This document shows positions 1 to 7,496 of a stretch of 64,000 nt of DNA, piece by piece. Source of the stretch: RUG11247 sp045649485 (lineage in GTDB: Bacteria; Bacillota; Clostridia; Christensenellales; Aristaeellaceae); assembly GCA_045649485.1 (NCBI GenBank), contig JAZRPZ010000088.1, forward strand, positions 35,656 through 99,655, written 5' to 3'. Position 1 is the stretch's first letter. Every line of letters starts with the position of its first letter. The translations under genes and the position numbers were made by a program. The notes under the pieces are model-generated. The model made no database searches, was not told the origin of the DNA, and saw nothing but the letters and a program-made list of their open reading frames with translations.

Positions 1-163
1 GCCGCGCTTCGGCGTCCTCGATATCCTTCATGGTAAGTTCAGTGCAGGTGCTACCGCTTTCAAAATCGGCCTTGTCGGGATTGATCCATGCGATCTCTTC
101 CTCGTTGCGCATTTGTTCCAAAGCAGGAAACTTACGGAACAAGGCATTGATGTCAAGGGGCAT
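1..163 (-). CDS. D-serine dehydratase-like protein, N-terminal part (cut by window edge)
   Basis: Only the first 54 codons lie in the window; the rest runs off the left edge. The start ATG (161-163) follows an AGGAGGAC ribosome binding site. The N-terminus MPLDINALFRKFPAL, the W-x-NP element near residue 27 and the LTMKDIEDAEAR stretch near residue 43 resemble the start of DsdA (D-serine ammonia-lyase, a PLP enzyme converting D-serine to pyruvate and ammonia), where W-x-NP and LT-x-x-D-x-x-DA-x-AR occur in the same order. The PLP lysine is outside the window, so catalytic competence cannot be judged. The gene is read in the same direction as the ADP-ribosylglycohydrolase-like gene but is separated from it by 94 bases containing a hairpin. 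Confidence 0.6.
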   Translation of the reverse strand, partial: MPLDINALFRKFPALEQMRNEEEIAWINPDKADFESGSTCTELTMKDIEDAEAR

Positions 164-214
164 TTGGATTGTCCTCCTGAGCTTTGGGTGTTCTGAGTTT
201 AATGCGTTATAGTA

Positions 215-248
215 ATATGAGACGCTCCGTATATGAAGCGTCTCATAT
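215..248. terminator. Inverted repeat behind the ADP-ribosylglycohydrolase-like gene
   Basis: Perfect 12-base arms (ATATGAGACGCT / AGCGTCTCATAT) enclose a 10-base loop just after the minus-strand stop codon at 258. No long T-run follows on either strand, so this may be a weak terminator or an mRNA-end-stabilising stem rather than a strong intrinsic terminator. Confidence 0.6.
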
Positions 249-257
249 GTCTGTTTA

Positions 258-2018
258 TCAGATGCTGTACATGCTGTCGAGGCGGTATGCCCAGTAGAAT
301 TCGGGGGATACCACGAAGAAGTAGAAATCTTCGAAGCCTTCGGCTGCATCGATCTCGATCTTCAGCTTGTGGGAGCCTGCGCCCTCGGGCAGCTCGGCGC
401 ACTTACGGGGATCGGCGCGATGATAGGCGGGGATAACGATGGTGCGTGCATCGCAGTCGATGATCTTCTCGCCGTCCAGATATGCCTTGATGGGGTTGGC
501 GCAGACCAGCTTCAGGGTGCTCTTGCCGTTGTCGGTGAGGGAGAGCTCGGTCTCGAGAACGATCTTCTTGCCCTCGGGCAGCTGGGACTTCATGATGGCG
601 TTTTCGGTGAGGTTCAGCTCGCCCTGTGCGCCGTCAACGTCGTACTTCCAGTCCATGGTGGGCAGCATGTTGAAGGGCAGGAACTCGCTGTTCCAGTATA
701 CGCCCTTCAGGGTGCGGCGTACCTCAAGGAAGCCGTGGGTGAGGGGAGTCTTATATGCGGGAGCGGTGATGTCAAGATCAACGGTCTCGGTCTCGCCGGG
801 CTCGATGGTGATCTCAGCGCTCATACAGCTGAAGCCGGGCACGTTGGGAATGAGAGCGATGTTCTGAGCGATATCCTGCTTGTTGGTGACGGAGATCTCC
901 ACGGTCTTGCTCTCGCCCTTTGCGAATACGGGGCAGCGGGTGATGCGGATCTCCAGATCCTCTTCCTTGAATGCGCCTACGGGCAGGGTGTATACCTCAA
1001 CGTCGCTCAGGTAGGGGATGGTGAATACGCTCTTGTCGGCCTGCTGTGCGTAGTGCTCCTGCACCAGACGGCGGGCGGCGATGGTGCGCTCGGTCAGCTC
1101 GGTAATGGTCTTGGGGGCCTTGAAGCCGGTGATGGGACGGGAGGTGATGATATTCTCTCCCAGAGGCTCGGTCCAGTAGGAATCGAGATACTCGGTGCCG
1201 TAGAGGATGCCCAGCAGGGAGCCCAGGGTGGCTACGGTGCAGTCGGTATCATAGCCGCAGTTGATGGTGGTGAGCATCTGCTTGGTGAAGCCCTCTTCGT
1301 ACAGCCAGCCTACCAGAGTGAAGGCGATGTTGATGGGTGCGTAGGTGAAGTTGTCGCCTGCGTATGCATCCAGAATGGCCTGACGGGCGTCTACCCAGTT
1401 CATGCCCTTGTGGTAGCATTCGAGCAGCAGCTCAACTGCCTTGCGTACGGTGGAATCTGCGGGCAGATAGGAAAGGGCCTTGTCGATGAGCACGAACTTG
1501 TCCTTCTCAACGAATGCCATGGCTTCGAGAACTGCGAAGAAGATCTCGCCGTAAACGCCTTCACCGCCTGCGTGGTCAACGCTTGCATCGTGATATGCGT
1601 AGTATGCGGCCAGGTCGGGCATGCCTGCGCAGATAACAGCCCAGATCTCGGAACGGATGGGGGAGCCCATGCAGTCCACGAAGAAGTTGTTGAAGCAGCC
1701 GGCCTTGGGATAGCCGATGCCGCGGCGCATATTGGTCAGGGAATGGCCGTACTCATCGTATTCGAAGTGTACGTGCTCCAGCCACTCGCGGCTGAGGAGG
1801 TTTACGTCAGCGCGTCCGCCGTACTGCTCGATGCAGTGCAGGTTGATGAGCTGCAGGTCAAGGTCGTCATTTTCAACGGCCTCGATGAATTCCTGAGTGT
1901 AGCCCTTTATGTCCATGAGCTCCATGCGGCCTTCAAGAGGACCGCCGAGGGTGCCGCCGATGTTTTTGCCCATCCAGCAGGCATAAACTTTGTCAAAAAA
2001 CTGCTTCTCGTCGTACAT
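258..2018 (-). CDS. ADP-ribosylglycohydrolase-fold protein with long C-terminal extension
   Basis: A 586-residue protein. Residues 1-330 carry the all-helical ADP-ribosylglycohydrolase (ARH/DraG) fold signature: CWMGKNIGGTLGGP-x-EG at 14-30, an acidic DDLDLQ motif at 51-56, VDHAGGEGVYGE near 148-158, and GYDTDCT at 255-261. DDLDLQ and DTD are where this family binds its two metal ions. Residues about 330-586 have no ARH counterpart and look like beta-sandwich (alternating hydrophobic strands with many E/T/V). There is no signal peptide, so it is cytoplasmic. It lies 40 bases behind the 76-residue gene, probably in one transcript. In gut Firmicutes such proteins often sit among glycosidases, so the substrate may be a glycoside rather than ADP-ribosylated protein; that is inference. 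Confidence 0.8.
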   Translation of the reverse strand: MYDEKQFFDKVYACWMGKNIGGTLGGPLEGRMELMDIKGYTQEFIEAVENDDLDLQLINLHCIEQYGGRADVNLLSREWLEHVHFEYDEYGHSLTNMRRGIGYPKAGCFNNFFVDCMGSPIRSEIWAVICAGMPDLAAYYAYHDASVDHAGGEGVYGEIFFAVLEAMAFVEKDKFVLIDKALSYLPADSTVRKAVELLLECYHKGMNWVDARQAILDAYAGDNFTYAPINIAFTLVGWLYEEGFTKQMLTTINCGYDTDCTVATLGSLLGILYGTEYLDSYWTEPLGENIITSRPITGFKAPKTITELTERTIAARRLVQEHYAQQADKSVFTIPYLSDVEVYTLPVGAFKEEDLEIRITRCPVFAKGESKTVEISVTNKQDIAQNIALIPNVPGFSCMSAEITIEPGETETVDLDITAPAYKTPLTHGFLEVRRTLKGVYWNSEFLPFNMLPTMDWKYDVDGAQGELNLTENAIMKSQLPEGKKIVLETELSLTDNGKSTLKLVCANPIKAYLDGEKIIDCDARTIVIPAYHRADPRKCAELPEGAGSHKLKIEIDAAEGFEDFYFFVVSPEFYWAYRLDSMYSI

Positions 2019-2058
2019 TGTGAATTTCTCCTTCCGGTTATATATGTGCTGTTGATTT

Positions 2059-2289
2059 TCAGTTCATTACGCAGCTGCCGCGGTCGGGGCCCTGCATACC
2101 CTTTACATAGCGTGCATTGAACTCCATGTTTATCTGTTTGAGTTCCTTTTTGCCATCTATGTACTCCTGATACATTTCCGCAAGTCCGGCGGGCGCTTCG
2201 TCGCAGAAGGCTTCGATATTGCCGAGAGCTTCCTTGACTATCTGCTCGCGTTCTTCACGGGTGGTGTCCTTTATAAGAATGCTGTCCAT
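2059..2289 (-). CDS. Small conserved-looking protein, 76 residues, function unknown
   Basis: Starts MDSILIKDTTREEREQIVKE after a GAAAGGTG ribosome binding site; an upstream in-frame start exists but lacks a comparable site and lies before the predicted transcription start. The protein is helical and charged, with a YIDGKKEL element followed by an N-x-x-F-x-x-RYV element. That pattern is loosely reminiscent of VbhA-type antitoxin/small helical domains (YI-x-G ... L ... RY), but the inhibitory S/T-x-x-x-E-G motif is not visible, so I do not assign it. It is first in a minus-strand unit with the ARH-like gene and is divergent from the glycyl radical enzyme operon. Confidence 0.7.
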   Translation of the reverse strand: MDSILIKDTTREEREQIVKEALGNIEAFCDEAPAGLAEMYQEYIDGKKELKQINMEFNARYVKGMQGPDRGSCVMN

Positions 2290-2319
2290 GTAAACGCACC
2301 TTTCTGTGTTTCTGCCAAT

Positions 2320-2348
2320 ATGATACAGAATTTGGCGTTGGTAGTCAA
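2320..2348 (-). promoter_or_regulatory. Promoter for the 76-residue protein / ARH-like unit
   Basis: On the minus strand TTGACT (2343-2348), 17-base spacer, TATCAT (2320-2325). It lies about 30 bases upstream of the start codon at 2289 and is divergent from the promoter at 2389. Confidence 0.6.
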
Positions 2349-2388
2349 TCACTATTTTATATGTATGTCATCACAGTGAAAATTGCGC

Positions 2389-2417
2389 TTGATATATGCC
2401 GCTGTAAAGCTTACAAT
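2389..2417 (+). promoter_or_regulatory. Promoter for the glycyl radical enzyme operon
   Basis: TTGATA (2389-2394), 17-base spacer, TACAAT (2412-2417). The ATG of the glycyl radical enzyme at 2456 follows with a GGGAGGAAG ribosome binding site at 2440-2448. About 40 bases separate this promoter from the divergent one, enough for a shared regulator, but I see no clear palindrome there. Confidence 0.6.
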
Positions 2418-2455
2418 ATTGATAATAATTACTTTTGTCGGGAGGAAGTTTGACT

Positions 2456-4573
2456 ATGAATGAAAATATAAGGCCGGTACGGCTCAATGAAAATATACGC
2501 TCATGGGCTGATGAATCCCAGCATGGAAAATACGGTGATGAGGCGCTTGGCTGGTATGCGGTCGAGCTTGATGATATTCCCGGTATAAATGAGTTGTCGC
2601 CCGTCAAAAAGCAGGACGCCGCCATACGCAGGATAGCCGAGCGTGCGCCTGTCAGGATCTGCGAATACGAAAAGGTGTCCGGCTCGGCCACTCTCGGCCT
2701 TGCCATACGCCATAAGATTCCCGCAACCCTCGGCGGCAAGCCTTTGCAGGAGAGCGTGAGCCATCATACTGCGAATTTCATAAGGACTCTGAAAAAAGGT
2801 GTTTCGGATTACGAGCGTCAGGTGAATGAACGGCTTGCCGATGCATCTCTCGATGAGAAGCAGCGCGAATTCATCGAAAGCCTTTCTTCGCTTATCGCAT
2901 CCATGCATATCTGGCATGCGCGTTATCTTGAAGCCACCCGCGAATCAAAGCCCGAAATACACGAAATGCTGAAACAGGTGCCATTTGAGCCTGCCCGCAA
3001 TTTCCGTGAGGCGGTACAGAGCCTGTGGTTTACTTTTGCATTCATGCGTCAGTGCGGAAACTGGCCCGGAATCGGCCGTATCGACCTGATGCTTGGTGAT
3101 TATCTGAAAAAGGACCTTGCTGATGGCAGCATAACCATCGAAGAAGCCCGCGAGGTGCTTGCTTCCATGTTCATAAAGGGCTGCGAGTGGATCGAATCCG
3201 ACACAAAGCCCGGCAGCGGCGATGCGCAGCACTACCAGAATATCGTGCTTGCGGGCATCGATGAGGACGGAAACGAGGTCACCAACGAAGTAACTTATCT
3301 CGTGCTTGATATAGTGGAGGAACTGAATATCAGCGACTTCCCCATAACAGTGCGCATTAACGAAAATACTCCCGAGAAGCTCATCAGGCGCGTTGCAGAA
3401 GTCATGCGTTTCGGAGGCGGTGTGGTGGCTGTGTATAACGAGCCGCTTATCATTCGTGCGCTGGAAAATGCCGGCTATGACCCCATAATTTCCCGCAGAT
3501 TTGCAAATGACGGCTGCTGGGAAGTGCAGATTCCCGGTGAGACCAATTTCGGCTATCTGCCATTTGATGCGCTGAAGATCCTCGGCGATGTACTTGGTGT
3601 TTACGGCGAAGGTGATATCCCCGCCTATGCAAGTTTTGAGGAACTTTATTCCGCATTCCTTGAAGGTTTGAAGGCACATGTGGGCAGGCAGTTTGAGAAT
3701 TGCGTTACAAATGCTTACGAGTGCCGCGGCGGCGCATGGGTGTGCCCCGGCAGCATTCCCTGCAGCATGGTCAGCCTGTTTACGGACGGCTGTATCGAGA
3801 ATGCCCGCTCCTATTACGACCTCGGTGCGGTATATAATGTACGTTCGCCCCATATCGGCGGTGCGCCCGATGTCGGCAATTCTCTCTATGCCATTGACAG
3901 AATGGTATTCACCGAAAAGCGCATGAGTCTGGAAAAGCTTGTGAAGGCGCTGCGTGATAACTGGGAAGGTATGGAAGCCGAGCGACTTCATGCCCACAAC
4001 AAGTATACATATTACGGAAATGACGACGATACTGCGGATGCCTATACCGTACGCGTGCTGAATGACTTTGCGGATATCGTTACCGGATTCGTGAGCGATG
4101 TGCCGATGAAGTTTGTACCAGGCGTAAGTACATTCGGACGTCAGATAGAGTGGCTGCCGCAGCGCGCGGCCACCGCTTTCGGCGCAAGGAAGGGCGATAT
4201 ACTCTCGGGAAATTCTTCGCCCACTCCCGGCACCGATATGAGCGGCGCTACTTCCATAATCCGTTCCTACTGCAAGGCGGACCTTGTAAAGCAGACAACC
4301 GGCGCGGCGCTTGATGTGAAACTTTATCCCGATACTGTTGCGGGCGAAAACGGCATAAACGCCATAATGGCTTTGATACGCGGCTTTGCGGCGCTTGGCG
4401 GATATTTCATGCAGCTCGATGTTGTGGATGCGGAGATCCTCCGTGCGGCACAGCAGGACCCGCAGGCCTATAAAACTCTCTCCGTGCGCGTGTCCGGCTG
4501 GAATGCCCGATTCGTCACTCTCGATAAGGAATGGCAGAATATGATTATTGAAAGGACCGCGCAGCATGTGTGA
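2456..4573 (+). CDS. Glycyl radical enzyme of unknown reaction (pyruvate formate-lyase-like family)
   Basis: A 705-residue glycyl radical enzyme, shorter than the 780-850 residues usual for diol dehydratase or choline lyase members. The C-terminal radical loop is RVSGWNARF, with the radical glycine at G681; most relatives have Y or a small residue where W682 sits. The catalytic cysteine loop is NDGCWEV, with C354 and the general-base glutamate E356 in the usual C-x-E spacing, but with tryptophan between them where V or I is typical. A single Cys, not the CC pair of true pyruvate formate-lyase, argues for a dehydratase, C-C or C-N lyase type. The ATG at 2456 has an excellent GGGAGGAAG site. 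Its last 8 bases overlap the activase gene. Substrate not deducible from sequence alone. Confidence 0.92.
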   Translation: MNENIRPVRLNENIRSWADESQHGKYGDEALGWYAVELDDIPGINELSPVKKQDAAIRRIAERAPVRICEYEKVSGSATLGLAIRHKIPATLGGKPLQESVSHHTANFIRTLKKGVSDYERQVNERLADASLDEKQREFIESLSSLIASMHIWHARYLEATRESKPEIHEMLKQVPFEPARNFREAVQSLWFTFAFMRQCGNWPGIGRIDLMLGDYLKKDLADGSITIEEAREVLASMFIKGCEWIESDTKPGSGDAQHYQNIVLAGIDEDGNEVTNEVTYLVLDIVEELNISDFPITVRINENTPEKLIRRVAEVMRFGGGVVAVYNEPLIIRALENAGYDPIISRRFANDGCWEVQIPGETNFGYLPFDALKILGDVLGVYGEGDIPAYASFEELYSAFLEGLKAHVGRQFENCVTNAYECRGGAWVCPGSIPCSMVSLFTDGCIENARSYYDLGAVYNVRSPHIGGAPDVGNSLYAIDRMVFTEKRMSLEKLVKALRDNWEGMEAERLHAHNKYTYYGNDDDTADAYTVRVLNDFADIVTGFVSDVPMKFVPGVSTFGRQIEWLPQRAATAFGARKGDILSGNSSPTPGTDMSGATSIIRSYCKADLVKQTTGAALDVKLYPDTVAGENGINAIMALIRGFAALGGYFMQLDVVDAEILRAAQQDPQAYKTLSVRVSGWNARFVTLDKEWQNMIIERTAQHV

Positions 4574-5465
4574 TGTACGCGTAACACGTATACAGAAATT
4601 CTGCACGAAGGACGGCCCCGGCATACGCACCACGGTGTTTCTGCAGGGCTGTCCGCTGCGCTGTCAATGGTGTCATAACCCCGAAACGCAGAACATGCGT
4701 CCTGAGGTCATGTTTTCGGACGGGCTGTGCATAGGCTGCGGAGCATGCAATGTGGTGTGCCCTGCAGGTGCGCATATCATGTCCACCAAAGGTCACGGCG
4801 TAGACCGCGAAGCCTGCAAAGGCTGCGGCAGCTGCGCAGAAGTATGCCCTGCAGGCGCCTGCGAAATGTCCGGCGGAACAATGCCAATTGCGGATATACT
4901 GACGGAAGTAAAAAAAGACAGGGCTTTTTATGGCAGCGACGGCGGTGTAACCGTTTCGGGCGGTGAACCAATGGCGCAGCCCGAAGGCTGCCTCGCACTG
5001 CTTGAGGCTGCAAAAGCTGAGGGCATCGGCACCGCGGTTGAGACCTGTGGATATTTCGACCCGGCATATGCCGTGAGACTTGCGGCATGCACGGATATTT
5101 TTCTCTGGGATATAAAGGACACCGACGCCGAACGCCACCGCAGGTACACCGGGCATTCAAATGTGCGCATACTGGAAAATCTGCATGCGGTGGATGCTTT
5201 GGGAGGACGTACGCGGCTCAGGTGTATAATGGTAGAAGGCGTGAATATGGACGAAGCGCATCTTGCCGAAGTTGCGGAGATATTCCACAGCCTTTCAAAC
5301 TGTGAAGGCGTTGAGCTTATCGCATATCACGCGTACGGCGGTACAAAAGCCGTGCAGGTCGGAAGAACGGATAATGCCCAAAAAGAATGGGTGCCTTCGG
5401 AAGAGCGCATGGCATGGGCCGGGCAGCTGCTTGCCGGCCGTGGTGTCAGAGTTATAGAAAATTAA
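4566..5465 (+). CDS. Glycyl radical enzyme activating enzyme (radical SAM)
   Basis: A 299-residue radical-SAM activase that installs the glycyl radical on the enzyme encoded just upstream. The cluster motif is C29-x3-C33-x2-C36 within GCPLRCQWCHNPET. It is followed by two ferredoxin-like inserts, CIGCGACNVVCP and CKGCGSCAEVCP, as in activases of dehydratase-type glycyl radical enzymes and unlike the short PflA. VTVSGGEP further on is the SAM-binding GGE region. I chose ATG 4566 because GAAAGGA lies 9 bases upstream; it overlaps the upstream stop codon (ATGTGTGA), so translation is coupled. A TTG at 4548 is a less likely start. Confidence 0.93.
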   Translation: MCDVRVTRIQKFCTKDGPGIRTTVFLQGCPLRCQWCHNPETQNMRPEVMFSDGLCIGCGACNVVCPAGAHIMSTKGHGVDREACKGCGSCAEVCPAGACEMSGGTMPIADILTEVKKDRAFYGSDGGVTVSGGEPMAQPEGCLALLEAAKAEGIGTAVETCGYFDPAYAVRLAACTDIFLWDIKDTDAERHRRYTGHSNVRILENLHAVDALGGRTRLRCIMVEGVNMDEAHLAEVAEIFHSLSNCEGVELIAYHAYGGTKAVQVGRTDNAQKEWVPSEERMAWAGQLLAGRGVRVIEN

Positions 5466-5484
5466 TTGGACAGAGGTCGGATAT

Positions 5485-6363
5485 ATGAACAAAAAAGTAC
5501 GCAGGATGACGGAAGTATGCCTTTCGGTACTGTTGGGAAATGCGATGCTCGCTCTTGCTGTAGCGGCGTTTATAATGCCGAGCGGAGTTATTATGGGAGG
5601 CGCCACCGGTGCAAGCCTTATTATAGGAAGAATGCTGCCTGTCGAAACGGCAACTATAGTTCTCGGCATAAATATTGTATTCCTTGCGCTGGGCACACTG
5701 GTGCTGGGCAAGCATTTCCTTATCACGACCGTAGCAAGCTCGTTCCTTTACCCCTTTATGCTTGCAGCCGTACAGCGCATACCGGGCATTGAAGCCGTAA
5801 CGGACAACATGATGCTTTCGGCAATATTTGCGGGCGGACTTATCGGCATAGCCGTAGGTCTTGTTATGCGCGTGGGCGCATCCACCGGCGGCACGGACGG
5901 CCTGGTGCTTTCTCTCCATAAGTGGCTGCACCTGCCCGTGAGCGTGTTGGTGTATATTGTGGATTTCGCTATTTTGCTTGGTCAGGCGATAAACAGCAGC
6001 ATGGAATGCATACTCTACGGCATATTGCTGCTTGTGATTGAGACCATCGTGCTCAATAAAGTGATGCTGCTTGGTCAGGCACAGATTCAGATAATAGTGA
6101 TCTCTCCCGAATACGAAAAGATACGCCGCAGCCTGCTTTCGGGACTTAAGGCGGGCGTTACCATGCTGATGATAGAAACCGGCATCACCGAGGAAAAGCA
6201 GAAGGGCGTGCTGTGCGTAATACCTCCACGCAAGCTGTTTGATGCAAAGGAACTTATACAGGCGGCGGATCCGGGCGCATTTATAACCATAACACAGATA
6301 AACGAAGTAAAGGGTCAGGGCTTCTCCATTGAAAGAGAGGATTATATTCCGGAAAACGATTGA
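5485..6363 (+). CDS. YitT family integral membrane protein (DUF161 plus DUF2179)
   Basis: A 292-residue protein. The N-terminal 200 residues form about five to six hydrophobic segments with the glycine-rich patterns typical of YitT/DUF161 proteins (MPSGVIMGGATGASLI, GASTGGTDGLVLSL). The last 80 residues form a soluble DUF2179 domain ending around FITITQINEVKGQGF. No transported substrate is established for the family. It starts 19 bases behind the activase in the same operon, so a role in import or export of the substrate or product of the glycyl radical enzyme is possible but unproven; YitT genes are common and may be passengers. Confidence 0.85.
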   Translation: MNKKVRRMTEVCLSVLLGNAMLALAVAAFIMPSGVIMGGATGASLIIGRMLPVETATIVLGINIVFLALGTLVLGKHFLITTVASSFLYPFMLAAVQRIPGIEAVTDNMMLSAIFAGGLIGIAVGLVMRVGASTGGTDGLVLSLHKWLHLPVSVLVYIVDFAILLGQAINSSMECILYGILLLVIETIVLNKVMLLGQAQIQIIVISPEYEKIRRSLLSGLKAGVTMLMIETGITEEKQKGVLCVIPPRKLFDAKELIQAADPGAFITITQINEVKGQGFSIEREDYIPEND

Positions 6364-6385
6364 CAGGGAAGGGGAGGATACGGTC

Positions 6386-7456
6386 ATGAAGAAATACAAT
6401 ATTTCAGTTATCGCAGGCGATGGCATAGGTCCCGAAGTCATTGCCGAGGGAATAAAGGTGCTGGATTGCATTTCGCAGCTTGACGGAGGATTCTCGTTCG
6501 ATTATGAGCACTATCCCTGGGGTTGCGAGTATTATCTTGAAAACGGCAGGATGATGCCCGAAAACGGACTGGAACTTCTGAAAAAATCCGATGCGATTCT
6601 GCTTGGCGCAGTTGGCTTTCCCGGTGTGCCGGACCACATTTCTCTGAGAGAACTGCTGCTTGTCATCCGCAAGGAATTCGACCAGTATGTGAATCTGCGC
6701 CCGGTAAAATTGCTGCGCGGTGCGGAGGGTATACTTAAAAACGCAAAGCGCGAAGATATCGACATGGTATTTGTGCGCGAAAACAGCGAGGGCGAATATG
6801 CAGGCAGCGGCATGTGGCTCTGGCCCGATAAGGAAAACGAGATGGTTGTGCAGCACGGCGTGTTCACCCGCAAGGGCTGTCAGCGCATCATGAGATACGC
6901 ATTCGAACTGGCGAGGGAGAAGAAGACATCCGTCACCAGCGTCAGCAAGGGCAATGCTCTCAACTATTCCATGGTGTTCTGGGATAAGATATTTGCGGAA
7001 GTCAGCAAAGAATATCCGGATGTGCCCACGCGCACGCTGCTGGTGGATGCGGCAAGTATGCTGATGGTCACTCATCCCGAAAGCTTCGGCGTCGTTGTCG
7101 CATCAAATCTTTTCGGCGATATACTCACCGACCTGGGCGCGGCTATTGCCGGCGGAATAGGTCTTGCGGCAGGCGCGAATATAAATCCCGAGGGCACTTA
7201 TCCTTCCATGTTCGAACCAATTCACGGCTCGGCACCCGATATTGCGGGCAGGCAGATTTCCAATCCGCTTGCCACAGTGTGGGCGGTAAGTCAGCTGCTT
7301 GACCACTTTGGTTATACCGAATGGGGGAAGAAGGTAATCGACGCCATTGAGACCGTGCTCATGGAAAAGAAGGCGCTCACTCCCGATATGGGCGGAAATG
7401 CGGCTACTGCACAGGTCGGCGATGCTGTCGTTGAAGTGCTGAGGCGCAGCATATAA
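6386..7456 (+). CDS. Tartrate/D-malate-type dehydrogenase (isocitrate/isopropylmalate dehydrogenase family)
   Basis: A 356-residue NAD(P)- and metal-dependent beta-hydroxyacid oxidative decarboxylase. The start AGDGIGPEV is the family N-terminus. GAVGFPGVPDHISL and FDQYVNLRPVKLL are the substrate-loop forms of the tartrate dehydrogenase / D-malate dehydrogenase (TtuC/DmlA) branch rather than LeuB. FVRENSEGEYAG, NLFGDILTDLGA and FEPIHGSAPDIAG give the metal and cofactor regions. ATG 6386 follows GGGGAGGAT. It is last in the glycyl radical enzyme operon (22-base gap) and is closed by a terminator. Its presence suggests the pathway produces or consumes a 2-hydroxy (malate- or tartrate-like) acid; exact substrate unknown. 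Confidence 0.85.
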   Translation: MKKYNISVIAGDGIGPEVIAEGIKVLDCISQLDGGFSFDYEHYPWGCEYYLENGRMMPENGLELLKKSDAILLGAVGFPGVPDHISLRELLLVIRKEFDQYVNLRPVKLLRGAEGILKNAKREDIDMVFVRENSEGEYAGSGMWLWPDKENEMVVQHGVFTRKGCQRIMRYAFELAREKKTSVTSVSKGNALNYSMVFWDKIFAEVSKEYPDVPTRTLLVDAASMLMVTHPESFGVVVASNLFGDILTDLGAAIAGGIGLAAGANINPEGTYPSMFEPIHGSAPDIAGRQISNPLATVWAVSQLLDHFGYTEWGKKVIDAIETVLMEKKALTPDMGGNAATAQVGDAVVEVLRRSI

Positions 7457-7459
7457 TAA

Positions 7460-7495
7460 AAAAGCTCCGGAGTTTCTGAAACTTCCGGAGCTTTT
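7460..7495. terminator. Bidirectional terminator between the GRE operon and spo0A
   Basis: Arms AAGCTCCGGAGTTTC and GAAACTTCCGGAGCTT close a long stem with A-run and T-run on opposite sides. It serves the plus-strand operon ending at 7456 and the minus-strand spo0A-like gene ending at 7497. Confidence 0.85.
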
Positions 7496-7496
7496 G

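Noticed and set aside
369..2120. A 583-codon plus-strand frame opposite the ARH-like gene
   Set aside because: No motif or ribosome binding site; the minus-strand protein has the ADP-ribosylglycohydrolase signatures.
4548..4565. TTG 4548 as start of the glycyl radical activase
   Set aside because: It lies inside the GAAAGGA ribosome binding region of ATG 4566, which gives the usual activase N-terminus.
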